This document shows, piece after piece, positions 1 to 8,292 of a stretch of 64,000 nucleotides of DNA (position 1 is its first letter; each line of letters begins with the position of its first letter). The stretch is taken from positions 3,162,001-3,226,000 of the forward strand of contig NZ_WWFG01000002.1 of assembly GCF_026127265.1 (NCBI RefSeq), read 5' to 3'. The notes beneath the pieces were generated by a model that was given only the letters and a program-made list of their open reading frames with translations, had not been told where the DNA came from and did no database searches. The stretch is from Nostoc sp. KVJ3. GTDB taxonomy: Bacteria; Cyanobacteriota; Cyanobacteriia; Cyanobacteriales; Nostocaceae. A program made the translations under genes and the position numbers.

Positions 1-794
1 GTATCGTGACTAAATAAAGGCTGGTTCAGATACTGCCAAAGGGGAAATTTAATTTTGGTGTGTTTTGGAGTCATAAGAACAACAAATATTATAAAAGTTG
101 AGTGGCCATAGTTGGCATTTTGTCTAGCAATTGCCTGATAGTGTTTTTCTAGTTAAAGACTACACTGCGGTTTTACAATTGTCCTGGTGAAAATTGCGGA
201 ATTTCATCAAGTGGATTGATGTTGTTTCCGCTTTAATACTGAAATTGCACACACCATTTTTCCGATTACATAAAATTTCGCATTTTTACGTCAGTAGGTG
301 GGTGTGAAAATTTATAACTATGTCATTGCAAACGGAGCGTAAAGCCTTCGGCATAGCTTCGCTTAACGCGGTAGCGTCTTGTAGAGATAGCGAAGTGAAG
401 CATAAGTCCTTCGGATACGCTTCGCGAACGCACGAGTTTAGGCAATTTTATATTTCGTTACATAGTTAGGTTTATTTGAGCCATCCTAATTGCACCCAAT
501 TGAGAACCGCTATAATCAGTCCTTCGTCCTGACGGCGATTTATCGCGGACTTGGGATCTATTATTTTCATCAAATAACCTTAACCGAACCGTATTGAAAG
601 CGATCGCTCTTTTGACCTTTTTTTAATTAAAAATTAAAAGTTAAAAGTTAAAAGTTAAAAATTAAGAAGAATAATAATTTTTAATTAATTAATTTTGGGT
701 ACAAGCCCCCACTGATTGCAATTTTTAATTAATAATTTTTAATTTTTAATTGGAGCGAAGCGACTTGACCTCTGCATTCTAATCAGGATTTCAA
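1..794. other. Intergenic left edge rich in dispersed repeats
   Basis: I see no convincing gene here. Around 330-440 lies a dispersed repeat built from short inverted pieces (cttcgg, gcttcgc and gcgaac motifs). Around 490-600 lies a stretch sharing the blocks TGAGAACCGCTATA and GAACCGTATTGA with a second copy near 24170-24230. An AT-rich heptamer tract follows at about 621-672. The only start-to-stop frame of note (318-467) lies wholly in repeat sequence and was not called. Confidence 0.6.
621..672. repeat. Heptamer tandem repeat (STRR type)
   Basis: Imperfect tandem copies of the heptamer TTAAAAG, with TTAATTA variants, downstream of the FAD monooxygenase stop. Short tandemly repeated repetitive sequences of 7 bp are well known in heterocystous cyanobacteria. 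Similar tracts occur in this window near 11355, 33095 and 50002, and inside recJ. Confidence 0.75.
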
Positions 795-2372
795 CTACAT
801 CTCCTCTATCATTTGGGCGAAATTGCGGCAATACAGTTGTTGGTTGTATTCCTGGCAATTTTTATCTGATGAGTGGGGCGATCGCTTTAATGTTGCTTCT
901 TGGACATATGCCATCAATGGGCGACGAAGACATTCGTATTTCTCAAAGGCTTTGGCTATAGCTTGCAGATCGTTCCAGTGATTCTCTTCAGCAATTTTAG
1001 CGATGAGTGTTGTAACTACTAATGCATCTTCCAATCCTTGATTGGCTCCTTGACCCATGAAGGGAGGCATTCCATGTGCTGCATCGCCAACTAAGACGAT
1101 TCGCCCTGCACTCCAGGGTGATGGAGTTTTAGCAGAATCGGTTTCTATATTAAGGTCAGTCGGGTTAGAAACTTGTAGAGAATCCGAAATAGCACGATGA
1201 ATGTAGTAGGGACGCTGCTGCATTTTGGTCGGAGGAGATAAACGCACTAATTGCTTGAGCGTATTAGGAAAACCTGCTTTCTCCAACTCCTGCAAAGCTA
1301 AGTCAATTAAAGAACTTTCAGACTTTTCTTGCAACGATTCTAAAGGCAAAGCAAGATGTATTATGTACCCTAGTTCCCCAGTTGGTCTGTAATATAAAAT
1401 TATTCTGATATTTTTTATACAAACAAAATTTCCATTTATTTCATCATTAGTAATTGTTACAAGTGGTGAGTCTAGAAAGAAATCTTCTTTTAGCTTTGTC
1501 CATAGTTCTTTTGTAACTTCAGTTATTTCACTACAAAATATAGCTGCAAACCCAGAGTATTCAGGTCGGGCAAAATCATGATATTGAGTATCTGTGTAAA
1601 GCAGTCTCCGAACTGTAGAATTAATGCCGTCTGCTGCAACAAGTAGTTTAGCTCTAATGGATTTTGTTACTAATTCTTGGGGAAAAATATCTAATTTTTG
1701 AGGCTGCGGATGGTTATTTATCTGTCCATTTATCCAATAGGCATAAGGATTTGCTTCTATTTGTGTGTTAGCTACACAATCTATGCGGATACAACCTTTT
1801 TGTGGCTCATTCGCAACATTAATACAACGGTGATTAGCTTTAACTCGGTCTTCTGGAAGTAGCTGTCTGAGGGTTGTCTGCAAATTGTACCAAGGCATTG
1901 ATACTCGACCCTCGCCATAATCTTTAAACCAGTCATCAAAACTAAGGGAGGTTGACTGAATTATCTGCCCCTGTAAGTTTTTGTAAATCCATTGGGGTGA
2001 AGTCTTTGGCGGTTGTTTCTCTTGAGTAGATTCAATAGTTTTCTGGTCATTAGACTGCTTGGGGTTTAGTAAACCAAGTCCAGTTTTTTTAACTTCTTCG
2101 TAAGCGTTAGAATCTAAATATTTCAGAGCTTGTAATCCATTGGGGAGAAGATCCAATGCTTGCCCAATTTGACGAAAGGTGCGAGTTTGATCGATGACAA
2201 GGATATTTTCAATTCCACGTTTACGTAAGCCAATAGCAGTTGCTAACCCAATAGGGCCAGCACCAACCACTACAACATCGTAGATTTCCTGAGAAGTAGA
2301 GGTGGAGATAACAGATGTAGCTAAGGTATCTGCTTTGGTTGATGTGTCTGTATGTGTATTAGTTTCTGGCAT
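795..2372 (-). CDS. FAD-dependent monooxygenase (UbiH/PHBH-like)
   Basis: Flavoprotein hydroxylase of the FAD_binding_3 type, expected to use NAD(P)H and oxygen to hydroxylate an aromatic or other ring substrate that cannot be named from sequence. The Rossmann FAD motif VVVGAGPIGLATAIG lies near the N-terminus. The second FAD signature, GRIVLVGDAAHGMPPFMGQG, lies about 440 residues in and is followed by GLEDA. I chose the ATG at 2372 (MPETNTHTDT); a TTG at 2423 would add 17 residues, and neither has a strong ribosome binding site. A Thr/Ser-rich leader of about 30 residues precedes the FAD domain. The gene stands alone; the 42-bp minisatellite lies just upstream of it. Confidence 0.85.
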   Translation of the reverse strand: MPETNTHTDTSTKADTLATSVISTSTSQEIYDVVVVGAGPIGLATAIGLRKRGIENILVIDQTRTFRQIGQALDLLPNGLQALKYLDSNAYEEVKKTGLGLLNPKQSNDQKTIESTQEKQPPKTSPQWIYKNLQGQIIQSTSLSFDDWFKDYGEGRVSMPWYNLQTTLRQLLPEDRVKANHRCINVANEPQKGCIRIDCVANTQIEANPYAYWINGQINNHPQPQKLDIFPQELVTKSIRAKLLVAADGINSTVRRLLYTDTQYHDFARPEYSGFAAIFCSEITEVTKELWTKLKEDFFLDSPLVTITNDEINGNFVCIKNIRIILYYRPTGELGYIIHLALPLESLQEKSESSLIDLALQELEKAGFPNTLKQLVRLSPPTKMQQRPYYIHRAISDSLQVSNPTDLNIETDSAKTPSPWSAGRIVLVGDAAHGMPPFMGQGANQGLEDALVVTTLIAKIAEENHWNDLQAIAKAFEKYECLRRPLMAYVQEATLKRSPHSSDKNCQEYNQQLYCRNFAQMIEEM

Positions 2373-2481
2373 ATTTATACATTGATATAGAAGCTGGGCA
2401 ATTTGGAAAGCTATAGCCATCAAGTTATATAAGATGACACAACAATATTAAAATCAAATACAAAAAGTTAGATATTTTGCT

Positions 2482-2859
2482 GCGATCGCACTTTTTGCTC
2501 GACGGTTCGTGTTCAGAGGTGGAGCGATCGCCATTTTTGCTCGACGGTTCATGTTCAGAGGTGGAGCGATCGCCATTTTTGCTCGACGGTTCGTGTTCAG
2601 AGGTAAAGCGATCGCCCTTTTTGCTCGACGGTTCATGTTCAGAGGTGGAGCGATCGCCATTTTTGCTCGACGGTTCGTGTTCAGAGGTGGAGCGATCGCA
2701 CTTTTTGCTCGACGGTTCGTGTTCAGAGGTGGAGCGATCGCACTTTTTGCTCGACGGTTCGTGTTCAGAGGTAAAGCGATCGCTCTTTTTACTCGACGGT
2801 TTGTGTTCAGAGGTAAAGCGATCGCTCTTTTTACTCGACGGTTTGTGTTCAGAGGTGGG
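2482..2859. repeat. 42-bp minisatellite, nine units, each with a HIP1 site
   Basis: Nine head-to-tail units start at 2482 and then every 42 bp to 2818. Each begins with GCGATCGC and continues with a conserved TTTT(T/G)CTCGACGG and GTTCAGAGGT core. Because 42 is a multiple of 3, open frames arise on both strands (about 68-140 codons); they have no independent start signals and I do not call them genes. There are no unique spacers, so this is not a CRISPR array. Diverged monomers of the same unit recur at about 5796-5831 and 6062-6103, on the other side of the LRR-Roco-TIR gene. Confidence 0.95.
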
Positions 2860-3030
2860 GCAATGTCTTCAATCAGACTATGCTTAGGGTTGTATCAGCT
2901 TTCAAACGAGCTAAATTGGCGACTAGCTTGATTTATATTTCTCTAAGGCTCCGATGCAACTCTTGATACAAGCTAAATTAGTTATGATCTCGATTTTGCT
3001 GCTGCGATCGCCTTGGTGAAAACCCTACCT

Positions 3031-5736
3031 ATGACCAATGAAGAACTGCTACAAATTATTAAAAAAGTTGCCACAGACAAAGACACAACATTAGACCTTG
3101 CTGGCAAAGACTTAACAACGCTGCCAGCAGAGATTGGTCAACTCTCCAACCTTAGGCAGCTTTACCTCGACTCTAATCAACTGACGACACTGCCAGCAGA
3201 GATTGGTCAACTCTCCAACCTCAACGTGCTTTACCTCGACTCCAATCAACTGACGACGCTGCCAGCAGAGATTGGTCAACTCTACAACCTCAGCCAGCTT
3301 TACCTCGACTCTAATCAACTGACGATGCTGCCAGCAGAGATTGGTCAACTCTACAACCTCAGTCAGCTTTACCTTGACTTCAATCAACTGACGACGCTAC
3401 CAGCAGAGATTGGTCAACTACCTAACCTCAGCGTGCTTCACCTCAACTCCAATCAACTGACGATACTGCCAAGAGAGATTGGTCAACTACCTAACCTAGA
3501 AGCACTAAGGCTTCATGGTAATCCAGTTCCCATTCCACCCGAAATTTTAAGTTCAGCTAATGCAAAAAAAATTTTAGATTTTTATTTCGCTGTGCAAATT
3601 TCAAAAGAGACTGAACCTTTATATGAAGCAAAATTGCTCATTGTGGGTGAAGGTGGAGCGGGTAAAACCTCTCTAGCCAAGAAAATTGCCAACGAAGCTT
3701 ATGAACTTCAACTAGACGAAGAATCGACCAAAGGCATTGATATTATCCAATGGATATTCAAACTCCCTAGTGGACATGATTTTCGTGTCAATATTTGGGA
3801 CTTTGGCGGACAAGAAATCTACCACCACACGCACCAGTTTTTCCTTACTGAACGTTCTCTCTATGTATTAGTCGCCGATACTCGCAAAGAAAATACTGAT
3901 TTTTACTGGTGGCTGAAGGTTGTCGAACTCTTGAGCGACAAAAGCCCAGTTTTCATCATCAAAAATGAAAAACAAGACCGTCAGTGCAAAATCGATGGAG
4001 GGCAGTTACGAGGGGAATTTGACAACCTCAAGGAAATTTTACCAACCAATTTAGCTGATAATCGGGGTTTACCAGAGATTAAAAAAGCTATTCGGTTTTA
4101 CATCAGTAATCTTGACCACGTTGGTACACCTCTACCAAAACTCTGGGTAAGAGTCAGAACCGCCTTAGAGAACTATTCCCGAAATTACATCAGCGTTGAA
4201 GAATACTTTAACCTTTGCCGAGTAAACAATTTAACTGACCGTAAAGACATACTGCGCTTGAGTAGTTATCTCCACGACCTCGGTGTTTGCCTCCACTTTC
4301 AAGACGATTCTACACTCAAACACTACGTTATCCTCAAACCGGAATGGGGAACAACTGCTGTTTACAAAGTTCTGGATAATCAGACTGTTAACCAAAATCT
4401 AGGTTGTTTTACCAAGAAAGACCTAAAAGATATTTGGGAAAGCGGCGAATATGCAGATATGCGAGATGAACTCCTGCAATTAATGATGCGGTTCAAGCTT
4501 TGCTACGAAATTCCCGGTCGTCGTGACATTTATATTGCGCCTCAATTGCTTTCCATTGAAAAAGCTGATTATACCTGGGACGATCGCAACAACCTAATCC
4601 TGCGCTACACCTATATATTCATGCCCAAAGGCATCCTCACCCGCTTTATTGTCGAGACGCACCCTTGGATTGAACAGCAAAAACTCGTTTGGAAAAACGG
4701 TGTTGTTCTCAATAAAGACCAAACTCGTGCTGAAATCATTGAAAACTACAATCAACGGGAAATTAAAATCCGTGTAGCCGGAAACCGCAAAAAAGAATTT
4801 ATGGCAGTCATCACCCATGAACTCGAAAAAATCCACAACTCTTATGAACGTTTGCAATATCAAACCCTAGTTCCTTGTAACTGCGAAAAATGTGAAGGAA
4901 GCCAAACTCTTTATAGTTATCCTCTGAACGAACTGCGTGAGTTCCTAGATGATGGTGCTTACCTGATTCAATGCAGGAAAAGCCGTCAAATGGTAAATGT
5001 CCGCAGGTTAATTGATGAGGTGCTGTTCCAATCTGATAGACCAGATGGAGAACTCAACCCCAAGGTTGCACAGTTGCAAAACGAACTGGAGCGCAAGCGA
5101 TATGAATCATTGACGCATCGGTTACGAGATAGCAATCAAGAAGAAAAACCCATCATGAATAGTCAACCTGCAATGGAATTCGAGAAGGAAATTTTCATCT
5201 CTTATGCTTGGGGTGGAGAAAGTGAGCAATTTGTCAATCAACTGGATGAGACTTTGCAGGCAAAAGGAATCAAAATCATCCGTGATAAACGCGATTTGGG
5301 CTACAAAGGACTAATTAAAGCCTTCATGGAACGGATTGGACGCGGTAAATGTGCGATCGCAGTTATTAGTGACAAGTATTTAAAATCTCCCAATTGTATG
5401 TTTGAGCTAGTGCAAATTGCTAAAAATGGTCAATTTTATGATCGAATTTTCCCGATTGTATTAGCGGATGCCCAAATTTATAAAGCTGCTGCAAGACTTA
5501 AATATATCAAGCATTGGGAAGATGAAATTAAAGAATTAGATGAAGGGATGAGAGAAGTTGGTGCAGCTAATTTACAGGGATTTCGTGAGGAAATTGACCA
5601 ATACACGGAGATTCGCAATGCGATCGCAGAACTCACCAATCTGCTCAAAGATATGAACGCGCTCACCCCTGATATTCACAGCAAATCAGACTTTGAGGAG
5701 TTGCTGAATGCGATCGCACAGCGTTTAGATGAGTAA
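3031..5736 (+). CDS. LRR-Roc-COR-TIR protein (Roco GTPase with TIR effector domain)
   Basis: Domains in order, numbered from the ATG at 3031 (a TTG at 3013 would add 6 residues): six 23-residue leucine-rich repeats of the type LxLDSNQLTTLPAEIGQL plus a partial seventh (about residues 18-175); a Roc GTPase domain with P-loop GEGGAGKTS (about 206) and switch motif WDFGGQEIYHHTHQFFL; a COR-like region to about residue 620; a short linker with CNCEKCEG; and a C-terminal TIR domain (about 719-870) with FISYAW and the SPNCMFEL motif, whose Glu fits the catalytic Glu of NAD-cleaving TIR domains. Known families: Roco proteins are GTP-switched, and bacterial TIR domains often degrade NAD or make cyclic ADP-ribose signals in immunity. 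I infer a ligand-sensing, GTP-regulated NADase or signalling protein. The LRR codons are nearly identical at DNA level, a sign of recent expansion. It is monocistronic and flanked by related minisatellites. Confidence 0.9.
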   Translation: MTNEELLQIIKKVATDKDTTLDLAGKDLTTLPAEIGQLSNLRQLYLDSNQLTTLPAEIGQLSNLNVLYLDSNQLTTLPAEIGQLYNLSQLYLDSNQLTMLPAEIGQLYNLSQLYLDFNQLTTLPAEIGQLPNLSVLHLNSNQLTILPREIGQLPNLEALRLHGNPVPIPPEILSSANAKKILDFYFAVQISKETEPLYEAKLLIVGEGGAGKTSLAKKIANEAYELQLDEESTKGIDIIQWIFKLPSGHDFRVNIWDFGGQEIYHHTHQFFLTERSLYVLVADTRKENTDFYWWLKVVELLSDKSPVFIIKNEKQDRQCKIDGGQLRGEFDNLKEILPTNLADNRGLPEIKKAIRFYISNLDHVGTPLPKLWVRVRTALENYSRNYISVEEYFNLCRVNNLTDRKDILRLSSYLHDLGVCLHFQDDSTLKHYVILKPEWGTTAVYKVLDNQTVNQNLGCFTKKDLKDIWESGEYADMRDELLQLMMRFKLCYEIPGRRDIYIAPQLLSIEKADYTWDDRNNLILRYTYIFMPKGILTRFIVETHPWIEQQKLVWKNGVVLNKDQTRAEIIENYNQREIKIRVAGNRKKEFMAVITHELEKIHNSYERLQYQTLVPCNCEKCEGSQTLYSYPLNELREFLDDGAYLIQCRKSRQMVNVRRLIDEVLFQSDRPDGELNPKVAQLQNELERKRYESLTHRLRDSNQEEKPIMNSQPAMEFEKEIFISYAWGGESEQFVNQLDETLQAKGIKIIRDKRDLGYKGLIKAFMERIGRGKCAIAVISDKYLKSPNCMFELVQIAKNGQFYDRIFPIVLADAQIYKAAARLKYIKHWEDEIKELDEGMREVGAANLQGFREEIDQYTEIRNAIAELTNLLKDMNALTPDIHSKSDFEELLNAIAQRLDE

Positions 5737-5795
5737 AAATAACTTATTGATTAAGCTCAGAGGTTAAGTAATGTCTCCGACAAGCTAGAGATACA

Positions 5796-6103
5796 CCCTT
5801 TTAACTCGATAATTTGTCTTCTGAGGTGCAAGCTTTAAGTTCAAAAGTAAAATAATTAGGGTTAAAGGCGCAAGTTCGAGGATAAAAGGCGCAAGTTCGA
5901 GGGTTAAAAGCGCAAGTTTGAGGGTTAAAAGCGCAAGTTTGAGGGTAAAAAGCGCAAGTTCGAGGGTTAAAGGCGCAAGTTTGAGGATAAAAGACGCAAG
6001 TTTGAGGGTTAAAGGTGCAACTTCGAGGGTTAAAGGTGCAACTTCGAGGGTTAAAGGTCAAGCGATTGCCCTTTTAACTCGACAACTCGTGTTCAAAGGT
6101 GCA
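5796..6103. repeat. 21-bp minisatellite bordered by diverged 42-bp units
   Basis: From 5867 to 6055 there are nine 21-bp units of the type GGCGCAAGTTCGAGGGTTAAA, with single-base variants. On the left (5796-5831) and right (6062-6103) sit single diverged copies resembling the 42-bp unit of the 2482-2859 array (CCCTTTTAACTCGA...TTC...AGGTGCAA; the right copy keeps a degenerate HIP1, GCGATTGC). Since 21 is a multiple of 3, repetitive open frames occur on both strands and are not called genes. Confidence 0.9.
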
Positions 6104-6483
6104 ATATTTGAGTTCAGAAGTTAAACAGTGAAGGTTGAAAGTAAATCATTAGCTCTTTAATTCACATTGGAGTTTACACTGTCCAATCCTGTGTCATCAA
6201 GTTTGGAACTTTGCTAAAGTCGCTAGTGTTGCGAGTCAATAATACTAAGCTCCGTGAAAGTGCAATCGAAGCTATTCTTAAATCCATCGTGGCTATGCGA
6301 ACCCTTTGCGCTCGTAACCCTTCAAATATGGTTACTGCTCCAGCATCGAATGGTAAAATTGGTGCTGCCGAAAACCCCTGAATGATTTCCATTAGCAGAG
6401 TATATCCCCGAACTACATCACCAGGTGTTTGGGAACGAGTAATAAAGGTATGAGCGCCAATTACTTGCTCGTGACAACTCTCA

Positions 6484-6508
6484 CCGCTAACTGCTTTTCA
6501 GTTAGCGG
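6484..6508 (-). other. Right-end hairpin of the TnpB element (probable omega-RNA 3' part)
   Basis: Perfect 10-bp stem CCGCTAACTG/CAGTTAGCGG with a 5-nt loop, overlapping the tnpB stop codon. In TnpB systems the guide scaffold RNA comes from the right end and the guide is the flanking host sequence. Read on the minus strand, the predicted guide starts near 6470 (GAGCAAGTAATTGGC...), which is vapC coding sequence. Confidence 0.7.
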
Positions 6509-7746
6509 GAGCATCTCAGATTCACAAATGAGACTTGCTGCTTCGTAGGCTGGGTATCCCCTAAGCCTCCACAGCCAGGAATCGGTAGTCCAACCGATCC
6601 ACGTTTCAAAAGATTCAATGCGGCGTTCCAGTCGCGGTCAATGACCAATCCACAAGAACAACTATGAACACGGACGGCCATTGTTTTTTCAACTCTTTCA
6701 CCACAACTCGAACAATTAATACTCGTGCCTCTAGGGTCAACTCCAAGTGTCAGCTTGCCGCGTTTTACCGCTACTGCTTGCATGATTTCCAGGAACGTAC
6801 CCCACGCAACATCTAGTATTGACTTAGCTAATCGTGTTCTAGCTAATCCTCTAATGTTCAAGGTTTCAAAAACAATCAAATCGTATGAGTTAACTAACCA
6901 ATGAGCTACATGATAATGAAACTCTTTTCTTTGCCGAGCAACGTGCAAATGAAGCTTTGCAACTTTATTGGATTGCTTGCTGTGATTGTTAGACCCTTTG
7001 ACTTTACGTGCAAGTTTGCGCTGTTGACGGGCTAATTTTGATTGTGACGAACGATAATACTGCGGCACTTCAATACTTTGTCCATCAGCAGTGGTTAAAA
7101 ACTTTTCTAAACCTACATCTATGCCAGTAACAGTTGTGATTTCATCAATAGATAAAGTATCGGGAACAGTCTTGTCTTCTAAAGAAAAACTACAATACCA
7201 TCCATCAGCTTTAACAAGAATCGTCGCCTGTTTAATCTCAAAACCGTCTGGAATTGGTCGATGTAAGATAACCTCAATCTCACCAATCTTGGATAATTTG
7301 AGAATATTACCTGTTAGGTGTGCGCCAGCTTTGGGTGAATTAACACGGGGGAATGTAAACGAACTTATATCACCACGCTTTTTAAAACGTGGTCTTCCTC
7401 CTCGCTTGCCTTTTTTGTCAGGTGTTAACCATCGTTTCCACGCCTTGTCCAACCGCATTAAATTTTGTTGTTGGCAGTCGGCATAAATGTTTTTGTAATC
7501 GGGGAATAGCTCTTTGGTTTGCTTGAGGTTGCTTGCTTGTGTATAGTAATCTGCTTTATCTGGTATCTTTCCAATTGGTTCAGAAACTAAGCTACATCGG
7601 TCAATCTGCGATCTTGTACGTCTTAGCCAGTTCAACCTTTCCCCTAGTGCGTAGTTCCAATGGCGACGCAGCAACTCGCCCCAAGATTCAAGAATGACAA
7701 CTTGTTCGGGAGTAGGGTTGAGTTTGAACTGATAAGTTAGTAGCAT
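6502..7746 (-). CDS. tnpB: TnpB RNA-guided endonuclease
   Basis: About 414 residues from the ATG at 7746 (MLLTYQFKLNPTPEQ, the usual TnpB N-terminus); upstream in-frame starts at 7764 and 7794 would add 6 or 16 residues, the latter overlapping the divergent gene. Helix-turn-helix/WED-like N-terminal region, then a RuvC-like domain with all three acids visible: GIDVGLEKF, VFETLNIRGLAR and DRDWNAALNLL. The zinc-ribbon is CSSC followed by CSC with HSCSCG. Known role: TnpB uses an omega-RNA from the element's right end to cut DNA next to a target-adjacent motif, which favours retention of the element. The catalytic motifs are intact, so it may be active even though no transposase is present. Confidence 0.93.
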   Translation of the reverse strand: MLLTYQFKLNPTPEQVVILESWGELLRRHWNYALGERLNWLRRTRSQIDRCSLVSEPIGKIPDKADYYTQASNLKQTKELFPDYKNIYADCQQQNLMRLDKAWKRWLTPDKKGKRGGRPRFKKRGDISSFTFPRVNSPKAGAHLTGNILKLSKIGEIEVILHRPIPDGFEIKQATILVKADGWYCSFSLEDKTVPDTLSIDEITTVTGIDVGLEKFLTTADGQSIEVPQYYRSSQSKLARQQRKLARKVKGSNNHSKQSNKVAKLHLHVARQRKEFHYHVAHWLVNSYDLIVFETLNIRGLARTRLAKSILDVAWGTFLEIMQAVAVKRGKLTLGVDPRGTSINCSSCGERVEKTMAVRVHSCSCGLVIDRDWNAALNLLKRGSVGLPIPGCGGLGDTQPTKQQVSFVNLRCSR

Positions 7747-7780
7747 AGAACTATTGTACAGCATTATTCCGTACTTTTGT

Positions 7781-7921
7781 ATGACTACTCGCATAGATAT
7801 CAGGCTTCCAGAACAAGAACTAGAGATATTAAAAACCTACTGCCAAGAACAAGATAGAACTCAAACAGAGGTAATCCGTGAATTTATTCGTAGCCTTAGA
7901 AAGAAAACCAAAAATCAATGA
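7781..7921 (+). CDS. Small ribbon-helix-helix (CopG/Arc-like) protein carried by the TnpB element
   Basis: A 46-aa frame that starts MTTRIDIRLPEQELEILK and ends in a basic tail (RSLRKKTKNQ). The start (a short beta-strand of alternating residues, RIDIRL) followed by a helical segment and TQTEVIREFIRSL fits the RHH fold of CopG-like DNA-binding proteins. It lies inside the TnpB element, divergent from tnpB, with 34 bp between the two start codons, so both promoters must be in or overlap this gap. I infer an autoregulator that also controls tnpB, but an antitoxin-like role is possible. A perfect 14-bp hairpin follows its stop. Confidence 0.7.
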   Translation: MTTRIDIRLPEQELEILKTYCQEQDRTQTEVIREFIRSLRKKTKNQ

Positions 7922-7924
7922 ATT

Positions 7925-7959
7925 GGTAACTATTGGGGTTCGATGCCCCAATAGTTACC
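7925..7959 (+). terminator. Perfect 14-bp hairpin after the RHH-like gene
   Basis: GGTAACTATTGGGG, a 7-nt loop, then CCCCAATAGTTACC, starting 4 bp after the RHH stop. There is no T-run after it on either strand, so it is an atypical terminator; it could instead protect RNA or be a structural part of the element's left end. Confidence 0.5.
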
Positions 7960-8292
7960 CTCCTATCCCCCTCACCGCCAAGCAACGCTTAGGCGGGAGT
8001 ACCCCGGAGGCTTAGATGGAAACTAACAATAGAAAAAGCAAAATCTGTAGCTTGATGCTGGGCAATATGAGCAGCTAATGTTAAAAACTCTTTTCCTGAG
8101 CGTCTTTGAAGAAAACTGATATGGTCAGTGTCCAGTAGATATCTCACAATTGTTCGCCAGTCTCTTCTGTAAATATGTCAGCGTGGCGTAATGACCGACC
8201 ATACTCTAAAGCTTCTAAAAATGCTGGTTCATCAGAGATTGAGCCAATAACCTTTTCTAGCCAATTACTATAGGTAGGCGCATCAATGACTT

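Larger units (their letters stand above)
6471..8015 (-). mobile_element. IS200/IS605-type TnpB element without TnpA
   Basis: Boundaries are set by rebuilding vapC: removing 6471-8015 restores the frame exactly, with no target duplication, as expected for this superfamily (a 2-3 base ambiguity remains because CAT and CAC both encode the junction His). Both ends carry subterminal hairpins with shared flanks CACCGC ... GCGGGAG: 6484-6508 (10-bp stem, 5-nt loop, overlapping the tnpB stop) and 7975-7996 (CCGCCAAGC with GCTTAGGCGG). No Y1 transposase is present, so it depends on TnpA in trans or is immobile. Cargo: tnpB and a divergent RHH-like gene. Confidence 0.88.
6174..8147 (-). pseudogene. VapC-type PIN toxin gene split by a TnpB element
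   Basis: The N-terminal 44 codons (8147-8016, GTG start, V/M-RYLLDTDHISFLQRRSG) and the C-terminal 98 codons plus stop (6470-6174, EQVIGAHTFITRSQTPGDVV ... QDWTV) join in frame if the 1545-bp element 6471-8015 is removed. That gives a 142-aa PIN-domain protein with the acidic residues expected for a metal-dependent RNase (YLLDTD, HEQVIG, TMDLRIA). Family knowledge: VapC toxins cleave RNA and are neutralised by a cognate antitoxin encoded just upstream. Here the GTG start overlaps the antitoxin stop (GTGA at 8147-8144), as in a translationally coupled TA operon. The insertion inactivates the gene. An ATG at 6392 could give a 72-aa C-terminal fragment, but it lacks the first catalytic acids. 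Confidence 0.88.

Noticed and set aside
318..467. 49-codon plus-strand frame near the left edge
   Set aside because: Its codons follow the dispersed repeat of that area and it has no family features.
2482..2859. Possible CRISPR array
   Set aside because: Units are contiguous without unique spacers and contain HIP1; no cas genes are in the window.
2454..2931. Overlapping open frames of about 70-140 codons on both strands of the 42-bp array
   Set aside because: They come from a repeat unit of 42 bp, a multiple of 3, so every frame stays open; no start signals, no family sequence.
5801..6124. Frames of 68 and 86 codons across the 21-bp array
   Set aside because: Repeat-driven shadows; the unit length is a multiple of 3.
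7091..7486. 131-codon frame on the plus strand opposite tnpB
   Set aside because: Lies wholly inside the well-supported tnpB gene with no family features.
7925..7959. A tRNA-like fold because of the GTTCGAT loop
   Set aside because: It is a simple 14-bp hairpin, too short for a tRNA and lacking D and anticodon arms.
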